Assembly (NCBI RefSeq): GCF_003992725.1
Contig: NZ_RZNF01000003.1
Coordinates: forward strand, 300,511-364,510
Length of the DNA: 64,000 nucleotides
Direction: 5' to 3'
Source of the DNA: Rhodomicrobium lacus
GTDB lineage: Bacteria; Pseudomonadota; Alphaproteobacteria; Rhizobiales; Rhodomicrobiaceae
Shown: positions 17,552 through 27,426 of the stretch, in pieces
Position numbering within the stretch: position 1 is the stretch's first letter
How the letters are laid out: every line of letters starts with the position of its first letter
Notes under the pieces: model-generated
What the model saw: the letters and a program-made list of their open reading frames with translations, nothing else
Databases searched by the model: none
What the model was told of the DNA's origin: nothing
Position numbers and translations under genes: made by a program

Positions 17552-18466
17552 TCAGAACGCGTGCACAGGCGCTATCGCGAGTCCGAAGAAGGCCGGGTCT
17601 TCCTTCAGCATCAGGGCGATGGGGACGGTTTTGAGCCGCTCCGACATCGGCCCCTTGTTCTCGAACGCGGCCCGCATCGCGCGCGGATCGGTGGCGGCGC
17701 AGCCCTTGGCGACGCTACCGACGAGGAAAACACCGTCCCACGCCGTATAGGCGAGCGTCAGGTCCCCGAGCACGCTTCCGGTAATTTCGGAGAAAAGCCG
17801 AACCGTCGCCGCCGCGGCGGGATCACGCGCAGAATTTGCGCAGATGTCCCGGGCGGAAAGCCCGTCGTCGCGGCCATGCAAGGCGGCGTGAAGATGAGCT
17901 ATACCGCGCCCCGACAACGCATGCTCGACGGATGGAAAGGCGAGCCGAAGCTCGGCGGCATCGTCCGGCAGGCGCAGCGACATATGGCCCGCCTCGCTCG
18001 GGCAGGAGGCCCAGACCTTTTCCATCCTGAAAAGAGCCGCCGCGCCGAAACCCGTGCCGATATTGGCGATGAGAAGACGCCTCGCCCGCGAAAGATCCGG
18101 CGCCGGGCCGCTAAGCAAGGCATAATCTCGCTCCGTCAGCGTAAGCGCGCCGTACGCTGCCGCCTCCACATCGTTCAAAAGCGTGCAAGGCGCACCCGTC
18201 TCCGCTTCGACATCCGCTTCGCGGATCGTCCAGGCGATGTTCGTCAGGTGAATTTCGCCGGCTGCCACAGGCCCGGCCGCTCCGATGGCGACCGAAGCGC
18301 AGCCTTCAAGCCCGCCCGTTTCCGTCGCGTAGGCTCGCATGGCATGAATGAAACTCTCGAAGCGCGCGCCCAGATAAGCACGCCGCTCCGAAAACACGAG
18401 GCCGTCGAACACGCGCGCGAAACGCACATTCGTGCCGCCGACATCGGCGATGAGCCGCCACGTCAC
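17552..18466 (-). CDS. glk: Glucokinase (Glk family)
   Basis: 304 residues of the bacterial glucokinase family. The phosphate-binding loop LIADVGGTNVRFARV is at residues 5-19, the sugar-binding segments include GCASVAIGAAGPV, LLNDVEAAAYGA (with the catalytic Asp), and IANIGTGFGAAALFRME, then PSEAGHMSL. It phosphorylates glucose to glucose 6-phosphate. The start overlaps the otsA stop by 4 bp, so it is the last gene of the trehalose operon; this places it where glucose released from trehalose would be recaptured. Confidence 0.9.
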   Translation of the reverse strand: MTWRLIADVGGTNVRFARVFDGLVFSERRAYLGARFESFIHAMRAYATETGGLEGCASVAIGAAGPVAAGEIHLTNIAWTIREADVEAETGAPCTLLNDVEAAAYGALTLTERDYALLSGPAPDLSRARRLLIANIGTGFGAAALFRMEKVWASCPSEAGHMSLRLPDDAAELRLAFPSVEHALSGRGIAHLHAALHGRDDGLSARDICANSARDPAAAATVRLFSEITGSVLGDLTLAYTAWDGVFLVGSVAKGCAATDPRAMRAAFENKGPMSERLKTVPIALMLKEDPAFFGLAIAPVHAF

Positions 18467-19866
18467 GCCACAACCTCTGGCGCGCCTTCGGCCAAGACTT
18501 CGAGGAAGCTCCTGCGCCAGTAAGCGACATCATGCCGGCGAATGCGCGATATCAGCGCCGAGTGGCGCTCCTTGCGCTCTTCGAGCGGCATCCGAAGCGC
18601 GCTTTGCATCGCGGTCGCCATGTCATCGATGTCGTACGGGTTCACGATCAGCGCCTCTTCGAGTTCCTCAGCCGCGCCCGCGAATTTCGACAGCACGAGC
18701 ACACCCGGATCTTCCTCATCCTGCGCGGCCACGTATTCCTTGGCAACAAGGTTCATGCCGTCGCGAAGCGGTGTGACAAGGCCGACCTCGCTGCCGCGGA
18801 ACAACGCCGCCAGCGTATCGCGCGGCATGGCCCGGTGAACGTAGCGCAAAGGCGTCCAGTCGAAATCGCCGAACTCGCCGTTGATCGCCCCGGAAAGGCC
18901 TTCCAGCTCCTCGCGAATGTTGGCGTACGCTTCCACCTCGATGCGGGTCGGAGGCGCAATCTGCATCAGCGTCACGGCCTTCCAGTGTTCGGGATGCATT
19001 TCAAGAAACTTGCGAAACGCCTTGAAGCGCTCGGGCAGCCCCTTGGTGTAATCGAGGCGGTCGACGCCGATGATGTGCGAGCGCACGACCGTGCGCCGGT
19101 TCAGTCGCTCGATCTGCGAAGCGGCTTCCGCCGTCTGCGCCGCGTTGGCAAATTCGTCGACATCGATGCCGATGGGAAAAGCCCGCGCGATAACGGTCCG
19201 GCCATAAGCGCGAACCCTGCCTCCATCGAGGATCTCGCCGTGAGCATGATTCTCGATGAAGCGGTGGAAATTGCTGACGTCGTTTTCGGTCTGGAAGCCG
19301 ATCACGTCGAACTGGAACAGCGCCTCGACAAGCCATTCATGCGTCGGGATGGCCTGGAGCAGCTCCGGCGGCGGAAATGGAATGTGGAGAAAGAAACCGA
19401 TCCGCTGCTTCGCGCCGAGCGCACGCAATTCGCTGGCGAAGGAAATCAGGTGATAGTCATGCGCCCAGATGATGTCGTCGGGCGCGAGAAGCGGAGCCAA
19501 CGCCTTAGCGAAGGCGCGATTGACGCGCTTGTAACCCTCGAAATAGGCGGGTTCGAACTGCACGAGGTCGAGCCGATAATGGCAAACCGGCCAGAGCACC
19601 TTGTTCGCGAAGCCGAGATAATATTCCTCGTAGTCCCGCTCTGTCATCGGAATGGTGGCGGTCGTCACCGCGCCATTGACGTTCAGCGAAACCGTGGCCG
19701 GCTCGCTTTCCCCGGCGAGCTTGCCGTCCCACCCGAACCAGATGCCGCCGACCGTACGCAGGGCATCGCCGAGTGCGACGGCAAGCCCCCCGGACTGCAC
19801 CTGAGCTTCGAGATCCGCGACACGGTTCGAAACGATGATGAGACGGCTCAAACGAAAGCCTCCCAC
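18463..19866 (-). CDS. otsA: Alpha,alpha-trehalose-6-phosphate synthase
   Basis: 467 residues, GT20 family: UDP-glucose + glucose 6-phosphate to trehalose 6-phosphate. It starts [12 protein letters not shown], shows [41 protein letters not shown], the acceptor loop [20 protein letters not shown] and the nucleotide-sugar segment [19 protein letters not shown]. All major donor and acceptor residues look intact and length is normal. The start overlaps the GH15 stop by 19 bp. Third gene of the operon otsB - GH15 - otsA - glk. Confidence 0.95.
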   Translation of the reverse strand: MGGFRLSRLIIVSNRVADLEAQVQSGGLAVALGDALRTVGGIWFGWDGKLAGESEPATVSLNVNGAVTTATIPMTERDYEEYYLGFANKVLWPVCHYRLDLVQFEPAYFEGYKRVNRAFAKALAPLLAPDDIIWAHDYHLISFASELRALGAKQRIGFFLHIPFPPPELLQAIPTHEWLVEALFQFDVIGFQTENDVSNFHRFIENHAHGEILDGGRVRAYGRTVIARAFPIGIDVDEFANAAQTAEAASQIERLNRRTVVRSHIIGVDRLDYTKGLPERFKAFRKFLEMHPEHWKAVTLMQIAPPTRIEVEAYANIREELEGLSGAINGEFGDFDWTPLRYVHRAMPRDTLAALFRGSEVGLVTPLRDGMNLVAKEYVAAQDEEDPGVLVLSKFAGAAEELEEALIVNPYDIDDMATAMQSALRMPLEERKERHSALISRIRRHDVAYWRRSFLEVLAEGAPEVVA

Positions 19867-21644
19867 GGCTTGGACAGGCGCGTTGCCCCGTTGATGATGC
19901 CGACCATGGAATAGGTTTGAGGGAAATTGCCCCAGGCCGCGCCAGTGACCGGATCGGTATCCTCAGACATAAGTCCCAAATGGTTACGGGCATTCAAAAG
20001 AGACTGGAAAATTTCCCGCGCTTCTTCTCTTTTTCCGGTGCGGGCCAGGGCGTCGAGCCGCCAGAAGGCGCAGATATTGAAGGCCGTTTCCGGAAGCCCG
20101 AAATCGTCGGCGGCTTCGTAACGCATCATGAACGGACCGCGACCCAACACCTTTTCGAGTTGGGTGACGGTGGAGAGAAAGCGCGGGTCCTGTCCGTCGA
20201 TGAAACCGAGTTCGCCCATCAGAAGCACGCTTGCGTCAAGGTGTTCGCCGCCAAAGCTCTCAACGAAAGCCTTGCGCTTGTCCGACCATGCGCAAGTAAC
20301 AATCTTGTGCCGAATAAGTTCGGCCCTCTCGCGCCAGAAAGCGACACGGTCGTGCTCGCCGACATAGGACGCGAGCTTCGCGAGGCGGTCGCAAGCGGCC
20401 CAGCACATGACGCTTGACGAGGTGTGGACGCGAGCGCGGTTCCGCAGCTCCCAGATGCCCGCGTCGGGGACATCGTACAGCTTGAACGCCTGCTCCCCGA
20501 CATGTTCGAGCCGGCGAAAGTCATCCACACCCGCGCGCGTCAGCAGGCGCTTGTCGATGAAGGCCTGCGCCGCGCCGAGGATGAGATTTCCGTAGGTGTC
20601 GTGCTGGAAATGTTCGTAAGCCTGATTGCCGACCCGCACCGGACGATTGTCCACACCGCTTTTGCTCTGAAAACCGGGCAAGGACGCTGCCGTGCTTTCG
20701 AACAGGTCCTTTTCGAGCGCGATGCCATAGACAGGCTGGATGTGCCCGTCCGATGAAGCGACGATGTTCATGATCCAGCGATAATAGTTTTCCAGCGTGC
20801 GGCCAGCCGAGAGACTGGTCAGCGCCCGGATCACGAAATAAGCGTCTCTTACCCAGCAATAGCGGTAGTCCCAATTCCGTCCCGTGCCCGGAGCTTCGGG
20901 AATGCTCGTCGTCATCGCCGCGACGATGGCGCCCGTCGGTTCATAGGAACAGAGCTTCAGCGTAATGGCCGCGCGGATAACCGCTTCCTGCCACTCCGGC
21001 TGAAGCGCCAGTCTGCCGCTCCAGTTCTTCCAATAGACGGTCGTCTGTTCCTCGAAGTCGCGCGCAATGTTGAAGGGGCTGTCAGTGAGCGTCTCGTCCG
21101 GTCCCATCACGAAATGGATCGGCTCGGTGAGATTGAACACCGTTTCTTCCAGCACATAGTCGACAGGCGCGTCGGTGGTGACGCGCGTGGTCATGTCGGG
21201 ACCGACGAAGCGGATATGGTTCGACCCGGATGTGATCTGCGGCTGGACCGCGCCATAGCGGAAACGGGGCTTGATTCTCACTCGAATGCGCGGCGAGCCG
21301 TCCTTGACGGTAACGGTGCGGATCAGCGTCTTGGGACGGAACGGGCGATTTCGCTTGTAGAAGCGCGGAATGAAGTCCGTGACTTCCACGGAGCCGCTTT
21401 CCGCATGCAGCACGGTCTTCAGAATGGCCGTGTTGGGGACATAGAACTGCTCGGTCGATTTCAAACCCGGCATCTCGATCGTGAAAGCGCCGTCGTCGGG
21501 ATTGCCGCTCTCGCTGCCGAGAAGCTGATGGAACACCGGATCGCCATCGAACCGCGGAAGGCAGCACCACACGATACGCGCATTTTTGTCGACGAGGGCG
21601 CTGATATTACAGTTTCCGATAAGGCCCAGATCGAGATTAGCCAT
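19848..21644 (-). CDS. GH15 family glycoside hydrolase, probable trehalase
   Basis: 598 residues of the GH15 (alpha/alpha)6 family. The N-terminal beta domain begins LDLGLIGNCNISALVDKNARIVWCCLPRFD, and the catalytic domain has SIPEAPGTGRNWDYRYCWVRDAYFV, the usual GH15 general-acid region, and GAAWGNFPQTYSMVGII near the C-terminus. Proteins of exactly this layout include trehalases as well as glucoamylases; the position between otsB and otsA argues for trehalose. ATG 21644 has AAGGAC before it and follows the otsB stop by 5 bp; an upstream TTG is less likely. Confidence 0.9.
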   Translation of the reverse strand: MANLDLGLIGNCNISALVDKNARIVWCCLPRFDGDPVFHQLLGSESGNPDDGAFTIEMPGLKSTEQFYVPNTAILKTVLHAESGSVEVTDFIPRFYKRNRPFRPKTLIRTVTVKDGSPRIRVRIKPRFRYGAVQPQITSGSNHIRFVGPDMTTRVTTDAPVDYVLEETVFNLTEPIHFVMGPDETLTDSPFNIARDFEEQTTVYWKNWSGRLALQPEWQEAVIRAAITLKLCSYEPTGAIVAAMTTSIPEAPGTGRNWDYRYCWVRDAYFVIRALTSLSAGRTLENYYRWIMNIVASSDGHIQPVYGIALEKDLFESTAASLPGFQSKSGVDNRPVRVGNQAYEHFQHDTYGNLILGAAQAFIDKRLLTRAGVDDFRRLEHVGEQAFKLYDVPDAGIWELRNRARVHTSSSVMCWAACDRLAKLASYVGEHDRVAFWRERAELIRHKIVTCAWSDKRKAFVESFGGEHLDASVLLMGELGFIDGQDPRFLSTVTQLEKVLGRGPFMMRYEAADDFGLPETAFNICAFWRLDALARTGKREEAREIFQSLLNARNHLGLMSEDTDPVTGAAWGNFPQTYSMVGIINGATRLSKPWEAFV

Positions 21645-21649
21645 GAAAT

Positions 21650-22396
21650 TCAAAGTCCTTCGAATGTGTCGGCAGTAGCGGAGAGCCAGGAGAGAAACGA
21701 CGGCACGTCCGGAACGCGATATTGCGCGGCGCTTTCGCCAGGACCGACCTTCGCGGTGATGCCACCCAAGGCGTTCACGACGATCATTGCGTCTTCGTCC
21801 GTTGCGTCGTCACCGGCAAAAAACGGGACACGGCCCTGAAACGGCTGTTGCTGCATGAACAGGCCGATAGCCGTTCCTTTTGTCGCGCGGTGCAGCCGAA
21901 GCTCGACGACCATCTTGCCGTGCGTAAGGATGAAGCCCGGCAGGGGATCCGCCAGTTCCCTGACAAGCGCCAGACACAGCGCTTCAAGCTCCGGGCGCAG
22001 ACGATAATGGAGTGCGAGCGCGCCCCGCTTTTTTTCGAGCAACAGTCCCGGATTTTGAGCGACGAACTCGGCAAGCAGGCTTTCGATGCGCGCGCCAGCG
22101 GCTTCATCCGAGGCCTCGGTAAGCCTGAAACCGCCTGCATCCCTCAGTTCGTAACCGTGAACGCCCGCGACCGGAAGTCTGAGCGGTGAAAGAAGCCTGT
22201 CGATGGTGCCGATCTCGCGGCCCGTTACGATGGCGACCGCTCCGCCCGTGCTGGCGGAAAGGCTCGCGAGGGCAGCGGGCATGCGCGGATCGACAACAAC
22301 CGCCGTGGGCGTATCAGCGATCTCGGTCAACGTGCCGTCGAAATCGAGAAAGAATGCGTAGGCGCCGACGTTACTCAGGCTCGGCAGAAAATCCAT
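21650..22396 (-). CDS. otsB: Trehalose-6-phosphate phosphatase
   Basis: 248 residues of the HAD superfamily: removes phosphate from trehalose 6-phosphate. The nucleophile motif is FFLDFDGTLTEIAD near residue 18; VAIVTGREIGTIDRLL is motif II; the loop GKMVVELRL and the acidic motif FFAGDDATDEDAM close the active site. Start ATG 22396 gives the family's usual short N-terminus; a longer in-frame extension upstream looks unlike the family. It is the first gene of the trehalose operon, whose promoter would be within 22397-22573. Confidence 0.9.
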   Translation of the reverse strand: MDFLPSLSNVGAYAFFLDFDGTLTEIADTPTAVVVDPRMPAALASLSASTGGAVAIVTGREIGTIDRLLSPLRLPVAGVHGYELRDAGGFRLTEASDEAAGARIESLLAEFVAQNPGLLLEKKRGALALHYRLRPELEALCLALVRELADPLPGFILTHGKMVVELRLHRATKGTAIGLFMQQQPFQGRVPFFAGDDATDEDAMIVVNALGGITAKVGPGESAAQYRVPDVPSFLSWLSATADTFEGL

Positions 22397-22573
22397 GGGC
22401 AACGTCCGGGAGGCTCGACCGCTCGGACTATCAGCTAGGAACGAGCAGGCGGGGGTGTCAAGTGAAGGCAAGCTCAATTTCTCCGGGCAAAAAACGAAAG
22501 CCGGCTGACGCATGAAGAAATTACGTGCCGTCAGGATGTGCGGATAGAAGCATAAAGTGCTGATTTTATGGCA

Positions 22574-23386
22574 TTATTTGTGAAGCCCTAGCTTCTGGCG
22601 AACGATGTGCCAGACATCGCAGACGGGTTTGAAACCGAGCTTTGCATAGCAGCGGTTTGACGCTGGATTGCGCTTGTCGACGTAAAGGCAGGCATGAGCG
22701 CGGCCTTCGGAAAATATCTGTCTCGCGACGATTGCGGTGATCGTGCCTGCATACCCGCGCCGGCGAAATGCTGGCGGCGTATAGACGGAATTGATTGCGG
22801 CCGCTGTGCGGTTGCGCCGACCTATCGCCGCCATGGAAACCGGCGCACTGTCAGCGATCAACACCCAGTGGCGGTTTTCGCCAAGCGTCGCGCGAAGCCG
22901 TTCATCCGAGGGGACGGCTTCGTGCGGGATTGCCTCGCGGATGAATTCCCCGATCCAATCCCGAAAAAGCGGCAGGTCCGGCGCTGCCAACAATCGGGAA
23001 AATCCCTTAACGCTCGGCACCGCCGGTTCATGATCGAGCGAAAGGATCTGTTGCGGAATTTCCTCGGCAAACACGATCCCGTGCTTGCGAGCGCGTTCGG
23101 CGAACTGGTGCGCTGTGTCGCCGGTGCCAACGACGCCCGGATAGTCGAGGTCGGCAGTCAGATCGGCGAAGTTGCGGCATTCATCTGGCGAGAGATTGCA
23201 TAGAAGCAACGGGAAGCCCGGCGTCTGAAGTGCGCACGCACCTGGATCGCCAAGCGTCCAGTACTTGATGCCGCCCGCATCGCCCTGGGCGCGCAGCCGT
23301 TCGATGATGCTCAGCGGCAAATTGTGCCGGACAGCGTCAACTTCGAGCGCCGCGTGATGGAAATCGGCAAAATCGATCGGAGTCAT
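22574..23386 (-). CDS. GNAT family N-acetyltransferase
   Basis: 270 residues. The C-terminal 130 residues are a clear GNAT domain: HWVLIADSAPVSMAAIGRRN, the acetyl-CoA loop INSVYTPPAFRRRGYAGTIT (R-R-R-G-Y-A), and ACLYVDKRNPASNRCYAKLG with the typical N-x-x-S-N-x-x-Y. The N-terminal 130 residues are a poorly conserved domain. The start at 23386 has GGGGAGG before it; an ORF extends further upstream but without a site. Substrate unknown. It is divergent from the tailspike gene. Confidence 0.8.
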   Translation of the reverse strand: MTPIDFADFHHAALEVDAVRHNLPLSIIERLRAQGDAGGIKYWTLGDPGACALQTPGFPLLLCNLSPDECRNFADLTADLDYPGVVGTGDTAHQFAERARKHGIVFAEEIPQQILSLDHEPAVPSVKGFSRLLAAPDLPLFRDWIGEFIREAIPHEAVPSDERLRATLGENRHWVLIADSAPVSMAAIGRRNRTAAAINSVYTPPAFRRRGYAGTITAIVARQIFSEGRAHACLYVDKRNPASNRCYAKLGFKPVCDVWHIVRQKLGLHK

Positions 23387-23522
23387 CGGCCTCCCCCTGA
23401 CATCGCGATGCCCGTGCGCCGCCCAAGCGGAAGCGCGCGCTCGCGCGAACCGTTTGTGCGAGCCGGTCCAAACGGTTCGCACCGCATGCCCCGAAGCTTT
23501 AACACAACAATGGAGATCACGC

Positions 23523-25835
23523 ATGGTTACGCGCTTGCGTTACCCGAAGGGGTACCAGTTTTTCGATAGCAACGGCGATCCGCTGGCTCTGGGCAACCTG
23601 TATTATTATCAGGCCGGGACGACCACTCTTCAGGATACATATTCCGACGATGAAGGAACCGTCTCGAACACGAATCCGCTCGTGCTCGACGGCTCGGGCC
23701 GTCTGACGACGGATGTCTATCTCGGCGCGACTGCGGACTACAAGGAGGTGCTCGTCACGTCCTCCGCTACGGTCTCGCCCTGGCCTGCCGACAACATTCC
23801 GCATGCGTCCGCCTCCGATAGCGGCGGCACGGATCTCGGTGCCTCTTACACTGACACCGCCGTCAACCTGACGAGTTCCACCGGCTCCGGCATCGCCATC
23901 GCCGCCGCTACCACCAGCACTGCCGGTGTTCTTGACAGCGCTCGCGCCACCAAGATCGACGGCCTCGCCACGGTGGCGGCAACGGGCAGCTATGCGGACC
24001 TCGTCGACAAGCCTTCTCTTGGCGCATTGGCATCTCTGTCGTCGGTCAATGATGCGAACTGGTCAGGCACGCCGCTGTCCATCGCCAACGGCGGCACGGG
24101 GGCCAGTACGGAAGCCGGTGCCCGGTCTGCTCTCGGCCTTGCTGCCGTCGCATCGACCGGGAGCTACAATGACCTCTCCGACAAGCCGACAATTCCATCG
24201 GCTTATACGCTCCCGACCGCGAGCGCATCGCTTCTGGGCGGCGTTAAAGTCGGCTCGGGGCTCGCAATCAACGCTTCTGGCGTGCTCAGCGCGACTAGGG
24301 GCGGCGGCGGCACGAGCCCCTTGTTCGATGTCACCTCTTACGGGGCAGACCCGAGTGGCGCCGCAGACAGCTATGCCGCTATTGCCGCCGCTATTGCTGC
24401 CGCTTCCGCCGCAGGCGGCGGCGTAGTCTACTTCCCCGTCGGTATTTACAGGACGACACAGGTCATATCCGTGCTCGGTGGGGTATCACTCACGGGGGTG
24501 TATGGCCAATCCATCATCCGACCCGCAGCCTCTCTCCCTACCAAGACTATTAACGGCATCGGCGTAGCGGCAAGCATAGCCTGCATGTACGCCAATAGCG
24601 GGGTCTCCGATTTGGTTGTGGATCTCAGAACAAATTCCTGCACCGCAAATGGTATTCAGGCGGGCGAATATGGTGCTTCCAGCAAGCCGGACAATATTCG
24701 GGTTACGGACAACACCGTCATAGGCTGGGATACTCACCAATATCTGATATACGGGAAGCTCTGCACCAACATCTATGTAGTCGACAATAAGGTCGTCGGG
24801 CTCTCTTCCGGCACCCCGACGAATGAAATCGTCGGCATCGAACTATTCGGGGTAGACGGGGCACTCGTCATCGGCAACCAGGTCAACAACACGTCGGTAG
24901 GTATTCTGCTTAAAAGTCAGAACGGCATTACCGGCAGCTACGTGAAAAGCGCCACGGTTTTCGGTAACGATGTCCGCACAGCCCAACAGGGCATCATGCT
25001 GTCCGCAACTCCCGGCGGCGACTTCGACTTGGTCACCGTTATCGGAAACCGCGTCGTGGACATGAAGACCGCCAACGCGAGGGGCATCAAGATCGAAAAC
25101 AACGGTGCGGCCCTGCGGTCTGTCACCGTGACCGGTAACGTCTTTGAAGGGACGGAAAGAACGCTTGTCGATGTCTACTTCGCTACCGGCACCGGCGCAA
25201 CTTCGGCTGGCTTGTCGATAACGAATAACACGCTCACCGCTGCATCGAATTGCGACTCCTACGCGAACTTCACGGCATGCGCCGGCGTTGTCTTCACTGG
25301 AAACAACCTGACGGGCGGCGGCGCATATTATGGCGTATCGTTCAGCGCGGCATGCAACAACATCGATGTTTCCGGCAATGTGATGCAGGGGTCACGCCGC
25401 CGCGCGGTTCATATCGAGGGCGGATGCTCGAACATATTCATCCGGGACAATCGCTTCTCCGGCTATGACAGTTCGGGAGCCGGAGACGTGGGGGCCCTCG
25501 TGGACACAGCCGTGCCGTCGAAGGGCATCCATATCGACCGCAATCATTGGCAGCCCACGACGCCGAATGTGAATTACGTCGTCAATACGACGGGGGCAAC
25601 GCGCCCGAGCAGCAGCGATCCGGCATCGACGTGTCTGGATAACACCATCGACTTCACCCGCAGCCGCGCGCTGTTCGTCACCGACAGCGCCACCCTGGTG
25701 GGCCGCCGCGTGTCTGAAGCGCCCGCTTCCGCAACCGCAATCGGAGATCGCGGAGACTGGTTCGAGGACGGGAGCTACCGTTACGTGTGTTCCGCCGCGT
25801 CGACCTGGCGTCGCGTGGCTCTGGCTAGCTGGTAG
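23523..25835 (+). CDS. Phage tailspike / tail fibre with right-handed beta-helix
   Basis: 770 residues. Residues 1-110 look like a virion-anchoring head (LRYPKGYQFFDSNGDPLALG, then NLYYYQAGTTT). Residues about 150-255 hold two copies of a fibre repeat of the form TGSYxDLxDKP followed by NGGTGA or LLGGVKVGSGL. From about 260 begins a pectate-lyase-3 type beta-helix (FDVTSYGADPSGAADSYAAI, then GGGVVYFPVGIYRTT), with turn after turn of V-x-G-N-x-V/N patterns to the end. Such spikes bind and often cut surface polysaccharide. Start ATG 23523 was chosen for its conserved N-terminus. Sits 11 kb from the head module. Confidence 0.82.
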   Translation: MVTRLRYPKGYQFFDSNGDPLALGNLYYYQAGTTTLQDTYSDDEGTVSNTNPLVLDGSGRLTTDVYLGATADYKEVLVTSSATVSPWPADNIPHASASDSGGTDLGASYTDTAVNLTSSTGSGIAIAAATTSTAGVLDSARATKIDGLATVAATGSYADLVDKPSLGALASLSSVNDANWSGTPLSIANGGTGASTEAGARSALGLAAVASTGSYNDLSDKPTIPSAYTLPTASASLLGGVKVGSGLAINASGVLSATRGGGGTSPLFDVTSYGADPSGAADSYAAIAAAIAAASAAGGGVVYFPVGIYRTTQVISVLGGVSLTGVYGQSIIRPAASLPTKTINGIGVAASIACMYANSGVSDLVVDLRTNSCTANGIQAGEYGASSKPDNIRVTDNTVIGWDTHQYLIYGKLCTNIYVVDNKVVGLSSGTPTNEIVGIELFGVDGALVIGNQVNNTSVGILLKSQNGITGSYVKSATVFGNDVRTAQQGIMLSATPGGDFDLVTVIGNRVVDMKTANARGIKIENNGAALRSVTVTGNVFEGTERTLVDVYFATGTGATSAGLSITNNTLTAASNCDSYANFTACAGVVFTGNNLTGGGAYYGVSFSAACNNIDVSGNVMQGSRRRAVHIEGGCSNIFIRDNRFSGYDSSGAGDVGALVDTAVPSKGIHIDRNHWQPTTPNVNYVVNTTGATRPSSSDPASTCLDNTIDFTRSRALFVTDSATLVGRRVSEAPASATAIGDRGDWFEDGSYRYVCSAASTWRRVALASW

Positions 25836-25983
25836 GCGGCTCCGAGCGCGTGCGAAGATATCGGTCAGATAGCGCGCTCGGCACACACAAAGGCGGCGCT
25901 TGCGGCGACAGGTAACGCCAGATCCACCCATCCCGCAACGCGACGCCGACCTTCAGGCTGACAAGCGAACGATAGTCCTTTGG

Positions 25984-26006
25984 AGCCGGTCGACGACCGG
26001 CTTTTT
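25984..26006 (+). terminator. Rho-independent terminator after the tailspike gene
   Basis: AGCCGGTCG directly followed by ACGACCGGCT and then TTTTT. The stem is GC-rich and perfect; the U-tract follows at once in + strand direction. It lies 150 bp after the tailspike stop and 20 bp before the endolysin start, so the lysis genes would need their own promoter or antitermination. Confidence 0.72.
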
Positions 26007-26026
26007 CCATTTATGGGAGGTGCACC

Positions 26027-27064
26027 ATGGCGGCTGGCAATTTCGAACGCTGTCTTGCCATCACGCTCAAATGGGAAGGCGGGTATTCCAATCACCCGGA
26101 CGATCCGGGCGGCCCTACCATGCGCGGCGTGATTCAGCGTGAATACGACGCCTGGCGGAAAAGGCGGGGCAAACGAGCAAGGCCGGTCCGGCAGATCGAG
26201 GACGGCGAACTTCGCGCGATCTATCGCGAAAATTACTGGGATGCGATGGCCTGTGAGGCGCTGCCGGCCGGGCTCGATCTCTGCGTTTTCGACGCGGCGG
26301 TGAACTCGGGCCCTGGCCGCGCGCGGCAGTGGCTCGAACAGGCGAAATACATCGACGCCTATTGCGACGCGCGGCTCGCCTTCCTCCAGCGGCTTGGGCG
26401 ACTGTGGCGCGTTTTCGGAACCGGCTGGGCGCGCCGCGTGTCCGGGATCAGGATCGACGCGCGCACCATGGCGGGCCAGCCGGAGGCGCAGTTGCATTTC
26501 GACGAAACCCTTCATGCCGGGATGCGCGGTCGAGAGGTTCGCGCGCTTCAGGCGCGGCTTCGGGCCCTCGGTTATCCGGCCGGAGCGGTGGACGGGATTT
26601 TCGGTGCGCAGACCCATCGAGCCGTCGTGCTTTTCCAGTACGATAATGGCCTCGACGGCGAGGCGGGCGTTTGGCGCCCCGGGTACGGCAAGGCGCTCGC
26701 GGAGGCCGCGCCGATGCTGCCGAGGCGGCGTGAAGTTTCTCGGCGCGATCTCGAAGCGGCAGGCGACAAGCCGCTGCACCAGATGAACCTGCTGCAACGC
26801 ATCTTCGCGTGGCTTTTCGGGACTGTGGCGGCAACCGAAACCTTTTCCGGCGACAGCGTTCTCGACAGCATCAGCGGCGCGCGCGCTGCGCTCGAACCGC
26901 TTCAGGGCGTGATCGCGTGGGCCTCGACAAATCGCTGGCTGCTTCTCTGCGCCGTCCTCGTGGCGGCCATAGCCCTGCTCCGGCTCATCCGAAGCGAGCA
27001 CGTCAAGGCCTACCGAAACTTCGACTATCAAGGCGCTTCCGCCCCCACTGCCTCAACCGACTGA
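26027..27064 (+). CDS. Endolysin: GH108 muramidase with peptidoglycan-binding domains
   Basis: 345 residues. The GH108 catalytic domain is at 5-90 with Glu17 in ITLKWEGGYSNHPDDPGGPT, then FDAAVNSGPGRARQWLEQ begins the linked PG-binding-3 domain (about 90-155). Residues 164-215 are a separate PG-binding-1 repeat (MRGREVRALQARLRALGYPA, then VDGIFGAQTHRAVVLFQ). Unusually for an endolysin, a transmembrane helix (WLLLCAVLVAAIALLRLI, about 307-326) lies near the C-terminus, so the enzyme may be tethered to the membrane. GGGAGG precedes the ATG. It cuts the host cell wall at lysis. Confidence 0.9.
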   Translation: MAAGNFERCLAITLKWEGGYSNHPDDPGGPTMRGVIQREYDAWRKRRGKRARPVRQIEDGELRAIYRENYWDAMACEALPAGLDLCVFDAAVNSGPGRARQWLEQAKYIDAYCDARLAFLQRLGRLWRVFGTGWARRVSGIRIDARTMAGQPEAQLHFDETLHAGMRGREVRALQARLRALGYPAGAVDGIFGAQTHRAVVLFQYDNGLDGEAGVWRPGYGKALAEAAPMLPRRREVSRRDLEAAGDKPLHQMNLLQRIFAWLFGTVAATETFSGDSVLDSISGARAALEPLQGVIAWASTNRWLLLCAVLVAAIALLRLIRSEHVKAYRNFDYQGASAPTASTD

Positions 27065-27078
27065 CCGGAGCCAGACAC

Positions 27079-27426
27079 ATGAACGCGCTTCTTGCTTTCA
27101 TTTCATCGTCTTGGGGAAGCCTTGCGGCCTTGGCAGGAAAGCTCGGCGTCTCTGTGGGCGCTCTTGCCTTTCTCGGGCCGCTGGCCCCGATCGTCTCTGG
27201 CGTCGCGCAATTCGTCGGCGCGCTCGTGGCCGCCATCGGGGAAATCCTCGCGTCGCTCTCGAAAAGTGCCGAGGGTCGGGTTGCGCTGGCCGTCCTGGCA
27301 GCGACACTCGGGCTTCTTTATCTGCGGCACCATTACATCGAAGAGGGGCGAACCATCGAGCGGACGCGGATCGCCGCCTCGCAAAAGCCTTGCCCGGCGG
27401 CAAAGGCGGAGAGGCGCGCACGATGA
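27079..27426 (+). CDS. Small membrane protein, probable holin or lysis accessory
   Basis: 115 residues, 14 bp after the endolysin gene. Two hydrophobic stretches are visible: residues about 12-50 (LAALAGKLGVSVGALAFLGP, then LAPIVSGVAQFVGALVAAIG) and 68-82 (VALAVLAATLGLLYL), followed by a charged tail with RTIERTRIAASQKP. Small size, two or three membrane segments, charged C-terminus and position fit a holin that lets the endolysin act. No family motif was recognised. ATGA overlap with the next gene. Confidence 0.55.
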   Translation: MNALLAFISSSWGSLAALAGKLGVSVGALAFLGPLAPIVSGVAQFVGALVAAIGEILASLSKSAEGRVALAVLAATLGLLYLRHHYIEEGRTIERTRIAASQKPCPAAKAERRAR

